From Mycobacterium sp. MBM (lineage in GTDB: Bacteria > Actinomycetota > Actinomycetes > Mycobacteriales > Mycobacteriaceae): a stretch of DNA of 64,000 nucleotides. The translations under genes and the position numbers were made by a program. Under the pieces are notes generated by a model that was not told where the DNA came from, did no database searches, and saw only the letters and a program-made list of their open reading frames with translations. Within the stretch, counting starts at the first letter, position 1. The number at the start of each line of letters is the position of its first letter. This document shows, one piece after another, positions 19,566-29,926 of this stretch. The stretch is from positions 124,001-188,000 of the forward strand of contig JAKJHY010000008.1 in the NCBI GenBank assembly GCA_021648845.1, written 5' to 3'.

Positions 19566-20089
19566 GCACCGCGGTGCTGTCCATCGGCTCGAACCTGGGG
19601 GACCGGTTGGCCCATCTGCAGTCGGTGCTCGACGGGATGGCCGACCACGGCGCCAGGATCGCGGCGGTGTCACCGGTCTACGAGACCGACGCGTGGGGCG
19701 GTGTCGAGCAGGGTGCGTTTCTCAATGCCGTCGTCATCGTCGACGACCCGTCCTGTGACGGCCGCGGCTGGCTGCGCCGCGGTCAGGGCTTGGAGGCCGC
19801 GGCCGAGCGGGTCCGTCAGGTGCACTGGGGTCCGCGGACGCTCGATGTGGATATCGTGTGCTGTCGCGAGGGGGCGGACGAATTGCGTTCGCAGGACCCC
19901 GAACTGACCTTGCCGCACCCGTTTGCGCACCAGCGCGCGTTCGTGTTGGTGCCGTGGCTGGCCGCCGATTCCGGGGCGCAGCTGTCCGGCGCCGCGGTGG
20001 CCGACCTGGTGGCCGGGCTCGACGCCGACGAACGCGCCGGGGTGCGGCTCACCGAGTTGGCGCTGCACCGCCCGGGGAATCGATCCTGA
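19562..20089 (+). CDS. folK: 2-amino-4-hydroxy-6-hydroxymethyldihydropteridine pyrophosphokinase
   Basis: 175 residues. It transfers pyrophosphate from ATP to 6-hydroxymethyldihydropterin, producing the FolP substrate. SIGSNLGDR (about 7-15), VYETDAWG and [11 protein letters not shown] (Mg2+-binding DxD, about 90-100), then [13 protein letters not shown], are diagnostic. The GTG start overlaps folB by four bases, and the TGA shares a base with the following ATG. Confidence 0.95.
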   Translation: MSTAVLSIGSNLGDRLAHLQSVLDGMADHGARIAAVSPVYETDAWGGVEQGAFLNAVVIVDDPSCDGRGWLRRGQGLEAAAERVRQVHWGPRTLDVDIVCCREGADELRSQDPELTLPHPFAHQRAFVLVPWLAADSGAQLSGAAVADLVAGLDADERAGVRLTELALHRPGNRS

Positions 20090-20574
20090 TGGGGCCGACC
20101 CGCAAGCGTGATCTCGCGGCGGCGGTGGGGATCGCCGCGGTGATCTGTTACCTGCTGGTGGTCCTGTCCTACCGATGGTTCCCGCCGATCACGTTGTGGA
20201 GCGGGGTGTCCCTGCTGGCGGTGGCGATCGCCGAGGCGGCGTGGGGATACTTCGTGCGCTCGCGGATCGCCGGCGGCCAGGTCGGTATCGGCGCCGGGCG
20301 GCTGCATCCGCTGGCGGTGGCCCGGTCGGTGGGCATCGCGAAGGCGTCGGCGTGGGTCGGCGCGCTGGTACTGGGTTGGTGGGTCGGAGTTCTCGGGTAT
20401 CTGCTGCCGCGTCGTGACGTCATGCGGGTGGCCGGTGAGGACACCGCGGGTGCGGTGGTGGCAGCACTGTGTGCACTGGCGCTGCTCGCGGCCGGGCTGT
20501 GGCTGCAGCATTGCTGCAAGTCCCCGGAGGACCCGAACGACAAGCACGACTCGTACAGTGGCGCAGCCGAGTAG
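20089..20574 (+). CDS. DUF3180 membrane protein
   Basis: 161 residues with four predicted membrane spans (about 10-30, 35-55, 83-103, 120-142) and a short polar tail. It matches the DUF3180 family that follows folK in actinobacteria; the role is unknown. The start ATG overlaps the folK stop (TGATG), so it belongs to the folate operon by position. Confidence 0.85.
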   Translation: MGPTRKRDLAAAVGIAAVICYLLVVLSYRWFPPITLWSGVSLLAVAIAEAAWGYFVRSRIAGGQVGIGAGRLHPLAVARSVGIAKASAWVGALVLGWWVGVLGYLLPRRDVMRVAGEDTAGAVVAALCALALLAAGLWLQHCCKSPEDPNDKHDSYSGAAE

Positions 20575-20618
20575 CCGAATCGCCGCACGGGTCGACACGC
20601 GATCTGAGCTGTGAACGG

Positions 20619-20624
20619 TACAGT
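20619..20624 (+). promoter_or_regulatory. -10 element of a leaderless gene
   Basis: TACAGT is followed by six bases and the ATG at 20631, giving a leaderless transcript for the membrane/Pro-rich protein despite the upstream folate operon. Confidence 0.5.
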
Positions 20625-20630
20625 CGCCCC

Positions 20631-21770
20631 ATGACCGATCCGTCCCGCGGCGTGCGCGTTCGACGCGTCAACCGCAGGCCGGGTTGGGTTCTGCTGACGG
20701 CGTTGCTGGTGCTGGCGATCGTCGCCAGCACGGTCTTGGTCTTCACCAACCGGGTCGAGTTGCTGAAGTTGGCGGTGGTGCTGGCGTTGTGGGCCGCGGT
20801 CGCCGCGGCGTTCGTCTCGTTCATCTATCGGCGGCAGAGCGATCTGGACCAGGCCAAGGTGCGCGATCTCAAGTACGTCTACGACCTCCAATTGGATCGT
20901 GAGATCTCCGCGCGTCGCGAATACGAGTTGGCGGTGGAGGCACAGCTGCGCCGCGAACTGTCCGCGGAGTTGCGGGCCCAGGCCGCCGACGAAGTTGCCG
21001 CGCTGCGGGCCGAACTCGCTGCGCTGCGCACCAATCTGGAGATCCTGTTCGACACCGATCTCGACCACCGCCCGGCGTTGGAGAACGAGCGCCCGGCCGG
21101 CAGGGTGATCGCCAGCCGGGTGGACGCCCCCGGCCGGGCGGAGTTCTTCCCGCCCCCGCGACCAGCGCATGAACCGAGCACCGAGGAAAGCCCGATCATC
21201 GACGTGCCCGCCGAGCCGCAGCCGTCGGAGTTCCAGTGGGCGCCGGCCGAGCCTGTTGCACCCGAGCTGTTCGGCGGTGCGCACCGGCGGTCGTCGGACA
21301 CCGAGGAAGCGGCTGCCTGGCAGCGCCGAGCGGCCGACACCCGGCCCAGCGAACCGCCGCCACCGGCCACCGCGTCCGCGTGGGCACCCACGCCCGCACC
21401 CCCACCGCAGCCGGCGCCGGTCCCGCCGCCGCAGGCGCCGCGCACCGAGCAGTCCGCCGCGCAGGCACCGGATCGACGGGGACGCCATTACAGCCCGGAT
21501 GCGCAGTCCCCGCCGCCGCGCCGCGCCCGCCATGCCGTGCCCGGCGACCCCGGGACCGCGCCCCCACCGCCACCGGATCCAGAACCCACGGCCCCGCCCG
21601 CGTCGGCGCCGGTGGCCCGGCACCGCAGTGCCGAGGAACCGCCGCCTCCCGTCGGGGAGCCGGAGCCCGACGGCGGCCAGCACGCCGGTGGCCAGCCGGT
21701 TTCGGAGCTGCTTTCGCGCCTGCAGGTGACGCCCACCGGAGGTGGCCGGCGCCGGCGCCGCGAGGAGTGA
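20631..21770 (+). CDS. membrane protein with coiled coil and Pro-rich tail
   Basis: 379 residues. Two membrane spans (about 18-38 and 43-65) come first. A charged helical stretch likely to be a coiled coil follows (about 80-145, RREYELAVEAQLRRELSAEL and repeats of heptad type), then a long low-complexity Pro/Ala/Glu tail. It matches the Ala/Arg/Pro-rich conserved mycobacterial membrane protein found after folK and DUF3180 (DUF6779-like). The function is unknown; the topology suggests an envelope scaffold role, which is inference. Confidence 0.8.
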   Translation: MTDPSRGVRVRRVNRRPGWVLLTALLVLAIVASTVLVFTNRVELLKLAVVLALWAAVAAAFVSFIYRRQSDLDQAKVRDLKYVYDLQLDREISARREYELAVEAQLRRELSAELRAQAADEVAALRAELAALRTNLEILFDTDLDHRPALENERPAGRVIASRVDAPGRAEFFPPPRPAHEPSTEESPIIDVPAEPQPSEFQWAPAEPVAPELFGGAHRRSSDTEEAAAWQRRAADTRPSEPPPPATASAWAPTPAPPPQPAPVPPPQAPRTEQSAAQAPDRRGRHYSPDAQSPPPRRARHAVPGDPGTAPPPPPDPEPTAPPASAPVARHRSAEEPPPPVGEPEPDGGQHAGGQPVSELLSRLQVTPTGGGRRRRREE

Positions 21771-21848
21771 GCTAGGCTCTCTGCGACCGTGCGGTACCCG
21801 CAGTCAGGGACCGCAACGTTTATCACCGAATTTGCGAGGTCGTCTGTC

Positions 21849-22772
21849 ATGGTCGACGGACTCCGTCCGGCCCGGCTCACTGTCGGCATCATCTCCGCCG
21901 GCCGGGTCGGCACCGCCCTCGGCGTGGCCCTCGAGCGCGCCGAGCATGTCGTGGTGGCGTGCAGCGCCATCTCCCGGCAGTCCCGGGAGCGTGCGGCCCG
22001 CAGACTGCCCGATACCGCGGTGCTGCCCGTTGCCGATGTCGCGGCGCGGGCCGAGCTGCTGCTGCTCGCGGTGCCCGACGCGGAACTGCGGACGCTGGTG
22101 GCCGGGCTGGCCGCCACCGACGCGGTGCGTCCCGGCACCATCGTCGTGCACACCTCCGGGATGAACGGGATCGGTGTGCTCGAGCCACTGACCACCCAGG
22201 GCTGCATCCCGCTGGCCATCCACCCCGCGATGACGTTCACCGGCTCCGATGAGGACATCGAGCGGCTGGCGGACACCTGCTTCGGGGTCACCGCCCTCGA
22301 CGAGATCGGGTACGCCATCGGGCAGGCGCTGGTGTTGGAGATCGGCGGTGAACCCTTCCGGGTCCGCGACGATGCTCGCATGCTGTATCACTCGGCGCTG
22401 GCCCACGCGAGCAACCACCTGGTGACCGTGGTGCTCGACGCCGTCGAGGCGCTGCGGTCCGCGCTGCGCGGTCAGGAGCTGCTCGGCCAGGAACTTGTCG
22501 GCGACGCCCCGGGTGGGTTGGCCGAACGTATCGTCGGCCCGTTGGCCCGGGCGTCGCTGGAGAATTCGCTGCAGCGCGGGCAGGCCGCGTTGACCGGTCC
22601 GGTGGCGCGCGGCGACGCGGCCGCGGTGGCGGGCCATCTACAGGCCCTTGCTGAAGTCGATCCCCAACTCGCACAGGCATATCGGTCCAATTCCCTGCGC
22701 ACCGCCCAGCGGGCGCACGCACCGAAGGACGTTTTCGACGTGCTCATCACACCGGGGGCGAACCCGTCATGA
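21849..22772 (+). CDS. Rossmann-like and DUF2520 domain protein
   Basis: 307 residues. The N-terminal half is a NAD(P)-binding Rossmann fold ([17 protein letters not shown], about 11-27) and the C-terminal half is DUF2520 ([29 protein letters not shown]), giving an overall resemblance to ketopantoate reductase-type dehydrogenases. It overlaps panC by four bases, so a role in pantothenate synthesis is a fair inference but unproven. The ATG at 21849 has GAGG nine bases upstream; a GTG at 21789 would add 20 residues. Confidence 0.84.
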   Translation: MVDGLRPARLTVGIISAGRVGTALGVALERAEHVVVACSAISRQSRERAARRLPDTAVLPVADVAARAELLLLAVPDAELRTLVAGLAATDAVRPGTIVVHTSGMNGIGVLEPLTTQGCIPLAIHPAMTFTGSDEDIERLADTCFGVTALDEIGYAIGQALVLEIGGEPFRVRDDARMLYHSALAHASNHLVTVVLDAVEALRSALRGQELLGQELVGDAPGGLAERIVGPLARASLENSLQRGQAALTGPVARGDAAAVAGHLQALAEVDPQLAQAYRSNSLRTAQRAHAPKDVFDVLITPGANPS

Positions 22773-23704
22773 CCGATCGCAAACCGCCGGCCTATGTCGC
22801 CGGTGAGCTCAACGTGTACACCCGTCCCGCCGATGTCAGCGATGTGACAAGGGCACTGCGGGGGACCGGCAGGCGCATCATGCTGGTGCCGACGATGGGC
22901 GCACTGCACGAGGGTCACCTCACGCTGGTCAGGCATGCTCAGCGCATTCCCGGCGCGGTGGTGGTGGTGTCGATCTTCGTCAATCCGCTGCAGTTCGGTG
23001 CCGGTGAGGATTTGGACGCCTACCCGCGCACCCTGGACGAGGACCTGGCAGCGCTGCGTGCCGAGGGGGTGCAGATCGCCTTCACCCCGACGGCCGCCGA
23101 GATGTATCCGGCCGGCCCGCGTACCAGCGTGCATCCCGGACCGCTCGGCGCCGAGCTAGAGGGTGGTTCGCGGCCAACCCATTTCGCCGGGATGTTGACG
23201 GTGGTCATGAAACTGCTGCAGATCGTCGGGCCCGACCGTGCGTTCTTCGGGGAGAAGGACTACCAGCAACTGGTGCTGGTGCGTCAGATGGCCGACGACC
23301 TGAATCTGGGTGCCCGCATCGTCGGGGTGCCGATCGTGCGTGAGTCCGACGGGCTGGCGATGTCCTCGCGCAACCGCTATCTCGACGAGGTGCAGCGGGA
23401 ACAGGCCTGTGCCATACCATCGGCCCTGCTGGCAGGCATGTATGCGGCCGGCGAGGGTGCCGATGCCGCGCTGGATGCCGCGCGCGCCGTGCTCGACGAG
23501 GTACCGGCGATCAGCGTCGACTACCTGGAGGTACGCGACACCTGGCTGGGCCCGGCGCCGCAGACGGGTCCGGCCCGGCTGCTGGTGGCGGTGCGCCTCG
23601 GCGGCACCCGGCTGTTGGACAACATCGCCATCGATATCGGCGTGCCCTCGGGTACCGGCCCGGAGGTCGCCTACGACGAGCACGAACTACCTTGGAGGAA
23701 CTGA
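22769..23704 (+). CDS. panC: pantothenate synthetase
   Basis: 311 residues. It joins pantoate and beta-alanine with ATP to make pantothenate. The [10 protein letters not shown] motif (about 41-50), the FVNPLQF block, [10 protein letters not shown] and the MSSRNRYL signature are present. The ATG overlaps the upstream gene (ATGA) and the TGA shares its last base with the panD ATG, making a tight panC-panD-coaX operon. Confidence 0.96.
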   Translation: MTDRKPPAYVAGELNVYTRPADVSDVTRALRGTGRRIMLVPTMGALHEGHLTLVRHAQRIPGAVVVVSIFVNPLQFGAGEDLDAYPRTLDEDLAALRAEGVQIAFTPTAAEMYPAGPRTSVHPGPLGAELEGGSRPTHFAGMLTVVMKLLQIVGPDRAFFGEKDYQQLVLVRQMADDLNLGARIVGVPIVRESDGLAMSSRNRYLDEVQREQACAIPSALLAGMYAAGEGADAALDAARAVLDEVPAISVDYLEVRDTWLGPAPQTGPARLLVAVRLGGTRLLDNIAIDIGVPSGTGPEVAYDEHELPWRN

Positions 23705-24111
23705 TGTTACGAACGATGCTGAAGTCCAAGATCCACCGTGCCACCGTCACCGAGGCCGACCTGCACTATGTCGGCTCGGTGACCATCGACGCCGATCTCA
23801 TGGATGCCGCCGACCTGCTGGAGGGCGAGCAGGTCACCATCGTCGACATCGACAACGGCAATCGACTGGTCACTTACGCGATCACCGGTGAGCGCGGTTC
23901 CGGAGTGATTGGGATCAACGGGGCCGCAGCGCATCTGGTTCATCCAGGGGATCTGGTGATTCTCATTGCCTACGGCACCATGGAAGATGCGCAGGCTCGC
24001 GAGTACCAGCCCAGGATCGTGTTCGTCGACGCCGCGAACCGCCAGATCGACCTGGGTTCGGATCCCGCCCACGTGCCGGCCGATGTGTCCGGCCTGATGT
24101 CACCACGCTGA
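23704..24111 (+). CDS. panD: aspartate 1-decarboxylase, pyruvoyl-dependent
   Basis: 135 residues. It decarboxylates aspartate to beta-alanine, the second PanC substrate. The precursor self-cleaves between Gly24 and Ser25 in HYVGSVTID to form the pyruvoyl group. The ATG at 23704 has a strong GGAGG site about six bases upstream, and the stop shares a base with the coaX ATG. Confidence 0.96.
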   Translation: MLRTMLKSKIHRATVTEADLHYVGSVTIDADLMDAADLLEGEQVTIVDIDNGNRLVTYAITGERGSGVIGINGAAAHLVHPGDLVILIAYGTMEDAQAREYQPRIVFVDAANRQIDLGSDPAHVPADVSGLMSPR

Positions 24112-24914
24112 TGCTGCTGGCGATAGACGTCCGTAACGCGCACACCATCGTCGGGCTGATCTCCGGTGCCGGCGATAACGCCAAGGTGGTGCACCACTGG
24201 CGGATCCGCACCGAATCCGAGGTGACCGCCGATGAACTGGCGCTCACCATCGACGGTCTGGTCGGTGATGATGTCGAGCGGCTGACCGGTGCCGCGGCGT
24301 TGTCGACCGTGCCCTCGGTGCTGCACGAGATCAGGCTGATGCTGGAACAGTATTGGCCTGCCGTGCCTCACGTCTTGATCGAACCGGGGGTCCGTACCGG
24401 TATCCCGCTGTTGGTGGACAATCCGAAGGAAGTCGGCGCCGACCGGATCGTCAACTGCCTGGCCGCATTTCACAAGTATGATTCGCCGGCCATCGTCGTC
24501 GACCTCGGATCGTCGATCTGTGTCGACGTGGTGTCGGCCAAGGGTGAGTTCCTCGGCGGCGCGATAGCTCCGGGTGTGCAGGTGTCCTCGGACGCCGCGG
24601 CGGCCAGATCGGCGGCGCTGCGGCGGGTCGAGTTGACCCGACCGCGCTCGGTGATCGGCAAGAACACCGTGGAGTGCATGCAGGCCGGCGCGGTGTTCGG
24701 GTTCGCATCGCTGGTCGACGGTCTGGTCGATCGTATTCGGGCCGATGTCGATGGATTCGGCGGCGACGATGTCGCGGTGGTCGCCACCGGCAATTCGGCC
24801 CCGCTGGTGCTTCCCGACCTGCGTACCGTCGGGCACTACGACCAGCACCTGACGCTGGAGGGGCTGCGACTGGTGTTCGAGCGCAACCGCGACAACCAGC
24901 GCGGACGACGCTGA
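24111..24914 (+). CDS. coaX: type III pantothenate kinase
   Basis: 267 residues. It phosphorylates pantothenate, the first step towards CoA. The ASKHA-fold ATP site is recognisable in [11 protein letters not shown] (about 2-12, a variant of the DxGNT motif common in mycobacteria), GADRIVNC (about 107) and the second phosphate motif DLGSSICVD (about 126-134). It ends 15 bases before lysS. Mycobacteria usually also carry CoaA, so its in vivo contribution may be small. Confidence 0.93.
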   Translation: MLLAIDVRNAHTIVGLISGAGDNAKVVHHWRIRTESEVTADELALTIDGLVGDDVERLTGAAALSTVPSVLHEIRLMLEQYWPAVPHVLIEPGVRTGIPLLVDNPKEVGADRIVNCLAAFHKYDSPAIVVDLGSSICVDVVSAKGEFLGGAIAPGVQVSSDAAAARSAALRRVELTRPRSVIGKNTVECMQAGAVFGFASLVDGLVDRIRADVDGFGGDDVAVVATGNSAPLVLPDLRTVGHYDQHLTLEGLRLVFERNRDNQRGRR

Positions 24915-24929
24915 TTAAGCTGGCTTGTC

Positions 24930-26459
24930 GTGAGTTCTCCTGACCTGCCCGCCGCCCCCACTTCGCCGGAGCACGACGACACCCCCGAGCAGTACCGGAT
25001 CCGTCAGGCCAAGCGCGAGCGTCTGCTCGCCGAGGGGCGCGACCCGTACCCGGTGCAGGTGGACCGCACCCATACCCTGGCCGAACTGCGGGCCGCCTAC
25101 CCTGAGCTGCCCGCGGACACCCAGACCGGTGAGATCGTCGGCGTCGCGGCCAGGGTCGTTTTCGCCCGCAACTCGGGCAAGCTGTGTTTTGCCACCCTGC
25201 AGGACGGCGACGGAACCCAGCTTCAGCTGATGGTCAGTTTGGCCGAGGTGGGCCAGGACTCGCTGGACGCCTGGAAGGCCGATGTAGACCTCGGCGATAT
25301 CGTTTTCGCGCACGGGCAGGTGATCAGTTCCAAGCGCGGCGAACTGTCTGTGCTGGCCGATTCCTGGCAAATGGTGTCCAAGGCGTTGCGGCCGCTCCCG
25401 GTGGCGCACAAGGAGATGAGCGAAGAGTCGCGGGTGCGGCAGCGCTACGTCGACCTGATCGTGCGTCCCGAGGCGCGTACCATCGCCCGCCAGCGCATCG
25501 CCGTGGTGCGAGCGGTCCGGGCGGCACTCGAGCGACGCGGCTTCCTCGAGGTGGAGACGCCGATGCTGCAGACCCTGCCCGGCGGTGCGGCGGCCCGACC
25601 GTTCGTGACGCACTCCAATGCTCTCGATGCCGACCTGTATCTGCGCATCGCGCCCGAGTTGTTCCTCAAGCGCTGTCTGGTCGGCGGTTTCGAGAAGGTT
25701 TTCGAGTTGAATCGGAACTTCCGTAACGAGGGTGCCGATTCCACGCATTCTCCGGAATTCGCGATGCTGGAGACATATCAGGCCTATGGCACTTATGACG
25801 ATTCTGCGATCGTCACCCGCGAACTGATCCAGGAAGTGGCCGATGAGGCCCTCGGAACCCGTGAGGTCGAGCTGCCCGACGGCAGCACATATGATCTCGA
25901 TGGCGAATGGCCGACACTGGAAATGTATCCGTCGCTGTCGGCGGCGCTCGGTGAAGAGATCACTCCCGAGACCGACTTGCCGCGTCTTTTGTCCATCGCC
26001 GAACGCCTCGGGGTGGAGATTCCGGCCGACCGCGGTTATGGGCACGGGAAATTGGTCGAGGAACTGTGGGAGCACACTGTCGGCGAAACATTGTGGGCAC
26101 CCACGTTCGTCCGTGACTTCCCGGTGGAGACGAGCCCGCTGACGCGTGCTCACCGCAGCATTCCAGGCGTCACCGAAAAGTGGGATCTCTATGTCCGCAA
26201 ATTCGAATTGGCCACCGGTTACTCCGAGCTGATCGATCCGGTGATTCAACGCGAACGGTTCGTGGCCCAAGCCGCTGCGGCCGCGGCCGGAGATGACGAG
26301 GCGATGCGCCTGGACGAGGATTTTCTTGCCGCATTGGAGTATGCGATGCCGCCGACGACGGGTACCGGAATGGGTATTGACCGTCTGTTGATGGCATTGA
26401 CGGGGCTGACGATTAGGGAGACGGTTTTGTTCCCGATTGTGCGCAGACACTCAAACTGA
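24930..26459 (+). CDS. lysS: lysyl-tRNA synthetase, class II
   Basis: 509 residues. An N-terminal OB-fold anticodon-binding domain (about 65-175) is followed by the class II catalytic core: motif 2 [11 protein letters not shown] (about 258-268) and motif 3 [13 protein letters not shown] (near 480). The GTG at 24930 lies 15 bases after coaX. There is no membrane extension of the LysX type, so this is the housekeeping enzyme. Confidence 0.95.
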   Translation: MSSPDLPAAPTSPEHDDTPEQYRIRQAKRERLLAEGRDPYPVQVDRTHTLAELRAAYPELPADTQTGEIVGVAARVVFARNSGKLCFATLQDGDGTQLQLMVSLAEVGQDSLDAWKADVDLGDIVFAHGQVISSKRGELSVLADSWQMVSKALRPLPVAHKEMSEESRVRQRYVDLIVRPEARTIARQRIAVVRAVRAALERRGFLEVETPMLQTLPGGAAARPFVTHSNALDADLYLRIAPELFLKRCLVGGFEKVFELNRNFRNEGADSTHSPEFAMLETYQAYGTYDDSAIVTRELIQEVADEALGTREVELPDGSTYDLDGEWPTLEMYPSLSAALGEEITPETDLPRLLSIAERLGVEIPADRGYGHGKLVEELWEHTVGETLWAPTFVRDFPVETSPLTRAHRSIPGVTEKWDLYVRKFELATGYSELIDPVIQRERFVAQAAAAAAGDDEAMRLDEDFLAALEYAMPPTTGTGMGIDRLLMALTGLTIRETVLFPIVRRHSN

Positions 26460-26565
26460 CTTATTTGCACATGTGGTTGTTGAATGAATTCCATCCGTAT
26501 GCAAGCATTGCCCCAGGGGTCCGGGGTGAATCTGCGAGTGGCCACAGAAGGGTCGTGTGAGCTAT

Positions 26566-26907
26566 ATGGCGAAGAAAGTAACCGTCACACTTGTTGACGA
26601 TTTCGACGGCGAAGCGGCGGCGGATGAGACCGTGGAATTCGCGCTCGACGGTGTGAGCTACGAGATCGACCTTTCTTCGAAGAACGCCGCCAAGCTGCGC
26701 GGCGACCTCAAGCAGTGGGTTGAGGCCGGCCGCCGGGTCGGTGGCCGCCGCCGGGGGCGTTCGGCCGGTACCGGCCGCGGACGCGCCGCGATCGACCGTG
26801 AGCAGAGCGCGGCCATCCGGGAATGGGCCCGTCGTAACGGCCACAATGTGTCGACCCGGGGCCGTATCCCCGCCGAGGTCATCGACGCATTTCACGCCGC
26901 CACCTGA
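26566..26907 (+). CDS. lsr2: nucleoid-associated protein Lsr2
   Basis: 113 residues. The N-terminal dimerisation domain ([14 protein letters not shown]) is followed by a Gly/Arg-rich linker ([14 protein letters not shown]) and the C-terminal DNA-binding domain with the AT-hook-like RGR ([12 protein letters not shown], about 98-102). Lsr2 binds AT-rich DNA and silences horizontally acquired genes, much like H-NS. The start at 26566 is chosen because it gives [12 protein letters not shown]; a GTG-type extension of three residues is possible. The upstream 106 bases are less GC-rich than the surroundings, as expected of its autoregulated promoter. Confidence 0.97.
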   Translation: MAKKVTVTLVDDFDGEAAADETVEFALDGVSYEIDLSSKNAAKLRGDLKQWVEAGRRVGGRRRGRSAGTGRGRAAIDREQSAAIREWARRNGHNVSTRGRIPAEVIDAFHAAT

Positions 26908-27179
26908 TCGGCTCATCGCAAAACGGGCCGCGGTAGCCGGATATCTTTGCGCTGGCGTCGGGTCGGCGCCCGTCTTCGCTGACGGCGAACTCGTCCGGGT
27001 GGTTTTGCGGAAACGATCGGCGGCCGGTGGGCGTTATGCCTTCGACGGCGCCACCTTGCCCCCGGGACCTGGGGGGCATCGCCGCCCCCCGACCACTAGA
27101 GTGGACGGTAGGTGCGGTGCCTGTGCAGTTCCTGTACAGCGCACGTGGCCGCCCTATGTGAGGAAGCGCAGGTATAGCG
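26908..27179. promoter_or_regulatory. clpC1 upstream region with ClgR-type operator
   Basis: This 272-base gap has no convincing gene. Positions 26975-26989 read TTCGCTGACGGCGAA, a 5-5-5 inverted repeat that fits the actinobacterial ClgR operator core (CGC-N5-GCG). ClgR is the known activator of clp genes. GC-rich runs (27058-27090) may form a hairpin in the leader. The operator lies about 190 bases before the clpC1 ATG. Confidence 0.6.
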
Positions 27180-29702
27180 ATGTTCGAGAGATTCACTGAC
27201 CGTGCCCGACGGGTGGTCGTCCTGGCCCAAGAAGAAGCCCGGATGCTCAACCACAACTACATCGGCACCGAGCACATCCTGCTCGGTCTCATCCACGAGG
27301 GTGAGGGCGTAGCGGCCAAGTCGCTCGAGTCGCTGGGCATTTCCCTGGAAGGCGTGCGTAGCCAGGTCGAGGAGATCATCGGCCAGGGTCAGCAGGCGCC
27401 GTCCGGCCACATTCCGTTCACCCCGCGTGCCAAGAAGGTGCTTGAGCTCTCCCTGCGTGAGGCGCTGCAGCTCGGCCACAACTACATCGGCACCGAACAC
27501 ATTCTGCTCGGTCTGATCCGCGAGGGCGAAGGTGTTGCCGCGCAGGTGCTGGTGAAGCTCGGTGCCGAACTCACCCGGGTGCGTCAGCAGGTCATCCAGC
27601 TGCTGAGCGGTTACCAGGGCAAGGAAGCCGCGGAAGCCGGTACCGGTGGACGCGGCGGGGAAGCCGGTAACCCGTCGACATCGCTGGTGCTCGACCAGTT
27701 CGGCCGTAACCTGACCGCTGCCGCCATGGAGGGCAAGCTCGACCCGGTCATCGGCCGCGAGAAGGAAATCGAGCGGGTCATGCAGGTGTTGAGCCGCCGG
27801 ACCAAGAACAACCCGGTGCTGATCGGTGAGCCCGGTGTCGGCAAGACCGCCGTCGTCGAGGGCTTGGCCCAGGCCATCGTGGCCGGCGAGGTCCCCGAGA
27901 CGCTGAAGGACAAGCAGCTCTACACGCTGGACCTGGGCTCGCTGGTAGCCGGCAGCCGCTACCGCGGCGATTTCGAGGAGCGCCTGAAGAAGGTGCTCAA
28001 GGAGATCAACACCCGCGGCGACATCATCCTGTTCATCGACGAGCTGCACACGCTGGTCGGCGCGGGTGCCGCCGAGGGCGCGATCGACGCGGCCAGCATC
28101 CTCAAGCCGAAGCTGGCCCGTGGCGAACTGCAGACGATCGGTGCGACCACCCTCGACGAGTACCGCAAGTACATCGAGAAGGACGCCGCGCTGGAGCGCC
28201 GCTTCCAGCCGGTGCAGGTCGGCGAGCCGACCGTCGAGCACACCATCGAGATCCTCAAGGGTCTGCGGGACCGTTACGAGGCGCATCACCGGGTGTCGAT
28301 CACCGACGGTGCGCTGGTGGCCGCGGCCACGCTGGCCGACCGCTACATCAACGACCGCTTCCTGCCGGACAAGGCGATCGACCTGATCGACGAGGCCGGC
28401 GCCCGGATGCGCATCCGCCGGATGACCGCACCGCCGGACCTGCGCGAATTCGACGAGAAGATCGCCGACGCCCGCCGGGAGAAGGAATCGGCGATCGACG
28501 CGCAGGACTTCGAGAAGGCCGCCAACCTGCGCGACAAGGAGAAGACCCTGGTCGCGCAGCGTGCCGAGCGGGAGAAGCAGTGGCGTTCGGGTGATCTGGA
28601 CGTGGTCGCCGAAGTCGATGACGAGCAGATCGCCGAGGTGCTGGGCAACTGGACCGGTATCCCGGTGTTCAAGCTGACCGAGGCCGAGACCACCCGTCTG
28701 CTGCGCATGGAGGATGAGCTGCACAAGCGCATCATCGGCCAGGAGGACGCCGTCAAGGCGGTCAGCAAGGCAATCCGGCGTACCCGGGCCGGCCTGAAGG
28801 ACCCCAAGCGCCCGTCCGGTTCGTTCATCTTCGCCGGCCCGTCCGGTGTCGGTAAGACCGAGCTGTCCAAGGCGCTGGCCAACTTCCTGTTCGGCGACGA
28901 CGATGCGCTCATCCAGATCGACATGGGCGAGTTCCACGACCGCTTCACCGCGTCGCGGCTCTTCGGCGCCCCGCCCGGGTATGTCGGCTACGAGGAGGGC
29001 GGCCAGCTCACCGAGAAGGTGCGCCGCAAGCCGTTCTCGGTGGTGCTGTTCGACGAGATCGAGAAGGCGCACCAGGAGATCTACAACACCCTGCTGCAGG
29101 TGCTCGAGGACGGTCGTCTCACCGACGGCCAGGGCCGCACGGTCGATTTCAAGAACACCGTGCTGATCTTCACGTCCAACCTCGGTACCAGCGATATCAG
29201 CAAGGCGGTCGGGCTCGGCTTCACCCAGGGTGGCGGCGAGAACAACTACGAGCGGATGAAGCTCAAGGTCAATGACGAGCTGAAGAAGCACTTCCGCCCG
29301 GAGTTCCTGAACCGTATCGACGACATCATCGTCTTCCACCAGCTGACCCAGCAGGAGATCATCGAGATGGTCGATCTGATGATCGGCCGGGTCTCCACGC
29401 AGTTGGCGACCAAGGACATGACGATGGAGCTGACCGACAACGCCAAGGCGCTGCTGGCCAAGCGGGGCTTCGATCCGGTGCTGGGAGCGCGGCCGCTGCG
29501 GCGCACCATCCAGCGTGAGATCGAGGATGCGCTGAGCGAGAAGATCCTGTTCGACGAGGTCGGACCGGGTCAGGTCGTCACCGTCGATGTCGAGGGCTGG
29601 GACGGCGAGGGTGCCGGCGAGAACGCGAAGTTCACCTTCACCGGACGGCCGAAGGCGATTTCGACGGATGAGCCGGATCTGGCGGCCACCGTCGCCGAGT
29701 AG
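27180..29702 (+). CDS. clpC1: ATP-dependent Clp protease ATPase subunit ClpC1
   Basis: 840 residues. Two Clp-N repeats (about 1-145, each with [14 protein letters not shown]) precede the first AAA+ ring (Walker A GEPGVGKT near 220). A UVR-type middle segment follows ([21 protein letters not shown], near 440), then the second ring (Walker A GPSGVGKT near 555) and a D2-small domain. It unfolds substrates for ClpP1P2 and is a target of cyclomarin, ecumicin and lassomycin. The ATG at 27180 gives the invariant [17 protein letters not shown] ClgR-type operator lies upstream and a strong terminator downstream. Confidence 0.98.
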   Translation: MFERFTDRARRVVVLAQEEARMLNHNYIGTEHILLGLIHEGEGVAAKSLESLGISLEGVRSQVEEIIGQGQQAPSGHIPFTPRAKKVLELSLREALQLGHNYIGTEHILLGLIREGEGVAAQVLVKLGAELTRVRQQVIQLLSGYQGKEAAEAGTGGRGGEAGNPSTSLVLDQFGRNLTAAAMEGKLDPVIGREKEIERVMQVLSRRTKNNPVLIGEPGVGKTAVVEGLAQAIVAGEVPETLKDKQLYTLDLGSLVAGSRYRGDFEERLKKVLKEINTRGDIILFIDELHTLVGAGAAEGAIDAASILKPKLARGELQTIGATTLDEYRKYIEKDAALERRFQPVQVGEPTVEHTIEILKGLRDRYEAHHRVSITDGALVAAATLADRYINDRFLPDKAIDLIDEAGARMRIRRMTAPPDLREFDEKIADARREKESAIDAQDFEKAANLRDKEKTLVAQRAEREKQWRSGDLDVVAEVDDEQIAEVLGNWTGIPVFKLTEAETTRLLRMEDELHKRIIGQEDAVKAVSKAIRRTRAGLKDPKRPSGSFIFAGPSGVGKTELSKALANFLFGDDDALIQIDMGEFHDRFTASRLFGAPPGYVGYEEGGQLTEKVRRKPFSVVLFDEIEKAHQEIYNTLLQVLEDGRLTDGQGRTVDFKNTVLIFTSNLGTSDISKAVGLGFTQGGGENNYERMKLKVNDELKKHFRPEFLNRIDDIIVFHQLTQQEIIEMVDLMIGRVSTQLATKDMTMELTDNAKALLAKRGFDPVLGARPLRRTIQREIEDALSEKILFDEVGPGQVVTVDVEGWDGEGAGENAKFTFTGRPKAISTDEPDLAATVAE

Positions 29703-29717
29703 GCAGCAATATCGTCG

Positions 29718-29753
29718 ATCGGGCGGTCAACCCTTCGGGGTTGACCGCCCGAT
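29718..29753 (+). terminator. strong hairpin after clpC1
   Basis: A perfect 16-bp stem (29718-29733 with 29738-29753) closes a TTCG tetraloop (29734-29737). There is no U-tract after it, so it may work as a mycobacterial hairpin-only terminator. It insulates the metal-regulated promoter that follows. Confidence 0.85.
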
Positions 29754-29786
29754 TGCCGTTGTCACCGAAATCGGGGTTGGCAACCG

Positions 29787-29807
29787 TATACCCCAAGGGG
29801 GTATAGT
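29787..29807 (+). promoter_or_regulatory. CsoR/RicR-type copper operator overlapping a -10 element
   Basis: TATACCCC-AAG-GGGGTATA (29787-29805) is a perfect 8-bp inverted repeat of the type bound by Cu(I)-sensing CsoR-family repressors. A -10 TATAGT (29802-29807) overlaps its right arm, seven bases before the ATG at 29815, so the repressor would block initiation of a leaderless transcript. Confidence 0.75.
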
Positions 29808-29814
29808 CGCTCGT

Positions 29815-29922
29815 ATGCGAAACAACGAATACAAGAGTCCGTGCGGAAATCCGAACTGCACCTGTGGACCGAGCTGTAGCTGCGGCCCCGACTGCAGCTG
29901 CGGAACGACCTCCGAGAAGTAA
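29815..29922 (+). CDS. small cysteine-rich metallothionein-like protein
   Basis: 35 residues, with seven Cys at positions 10, 15, 17, 21, 23, 27 and 29. Three are in CxC pairs (CTC, CSC, CSC) spaced by Gly-Pro turns (CTCGPSCSCGPDCSCG), with no aromatic residue in the metal-binding part. This is the composition of a metallothionein that binds Cu(I) or Zn in a cluster. It is not similar in sequence to MymT of M. tuberculosis as I recall it. The CsoR-type operator on its promoter points to copper induction. The frame runs in from clpC1-side sequence, but the ATG follows the -10 element directly. It is short and could be missed by length-limited gene callers. Confidence 0.78.
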   Translation: MRNNEYKSPCGNPNCTCGPSCSCGPDCSCGTTSEK

Positions 29923-29926
29923 CGCC

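Noticed and set aside
26908..27179. a small gene between lsr2 and clpC1
   Set aside because: The plus-strand frame here lacks a ribosome site, family likeness and normal codon use; the region is better explained as the clpC1 regulatory region.
27096..29339. 747-codon minus-strand frame across clpC1
   Set aside because: Antisense to a complete clpC1; composition is that of a shadow frame and no domain is recognisable.
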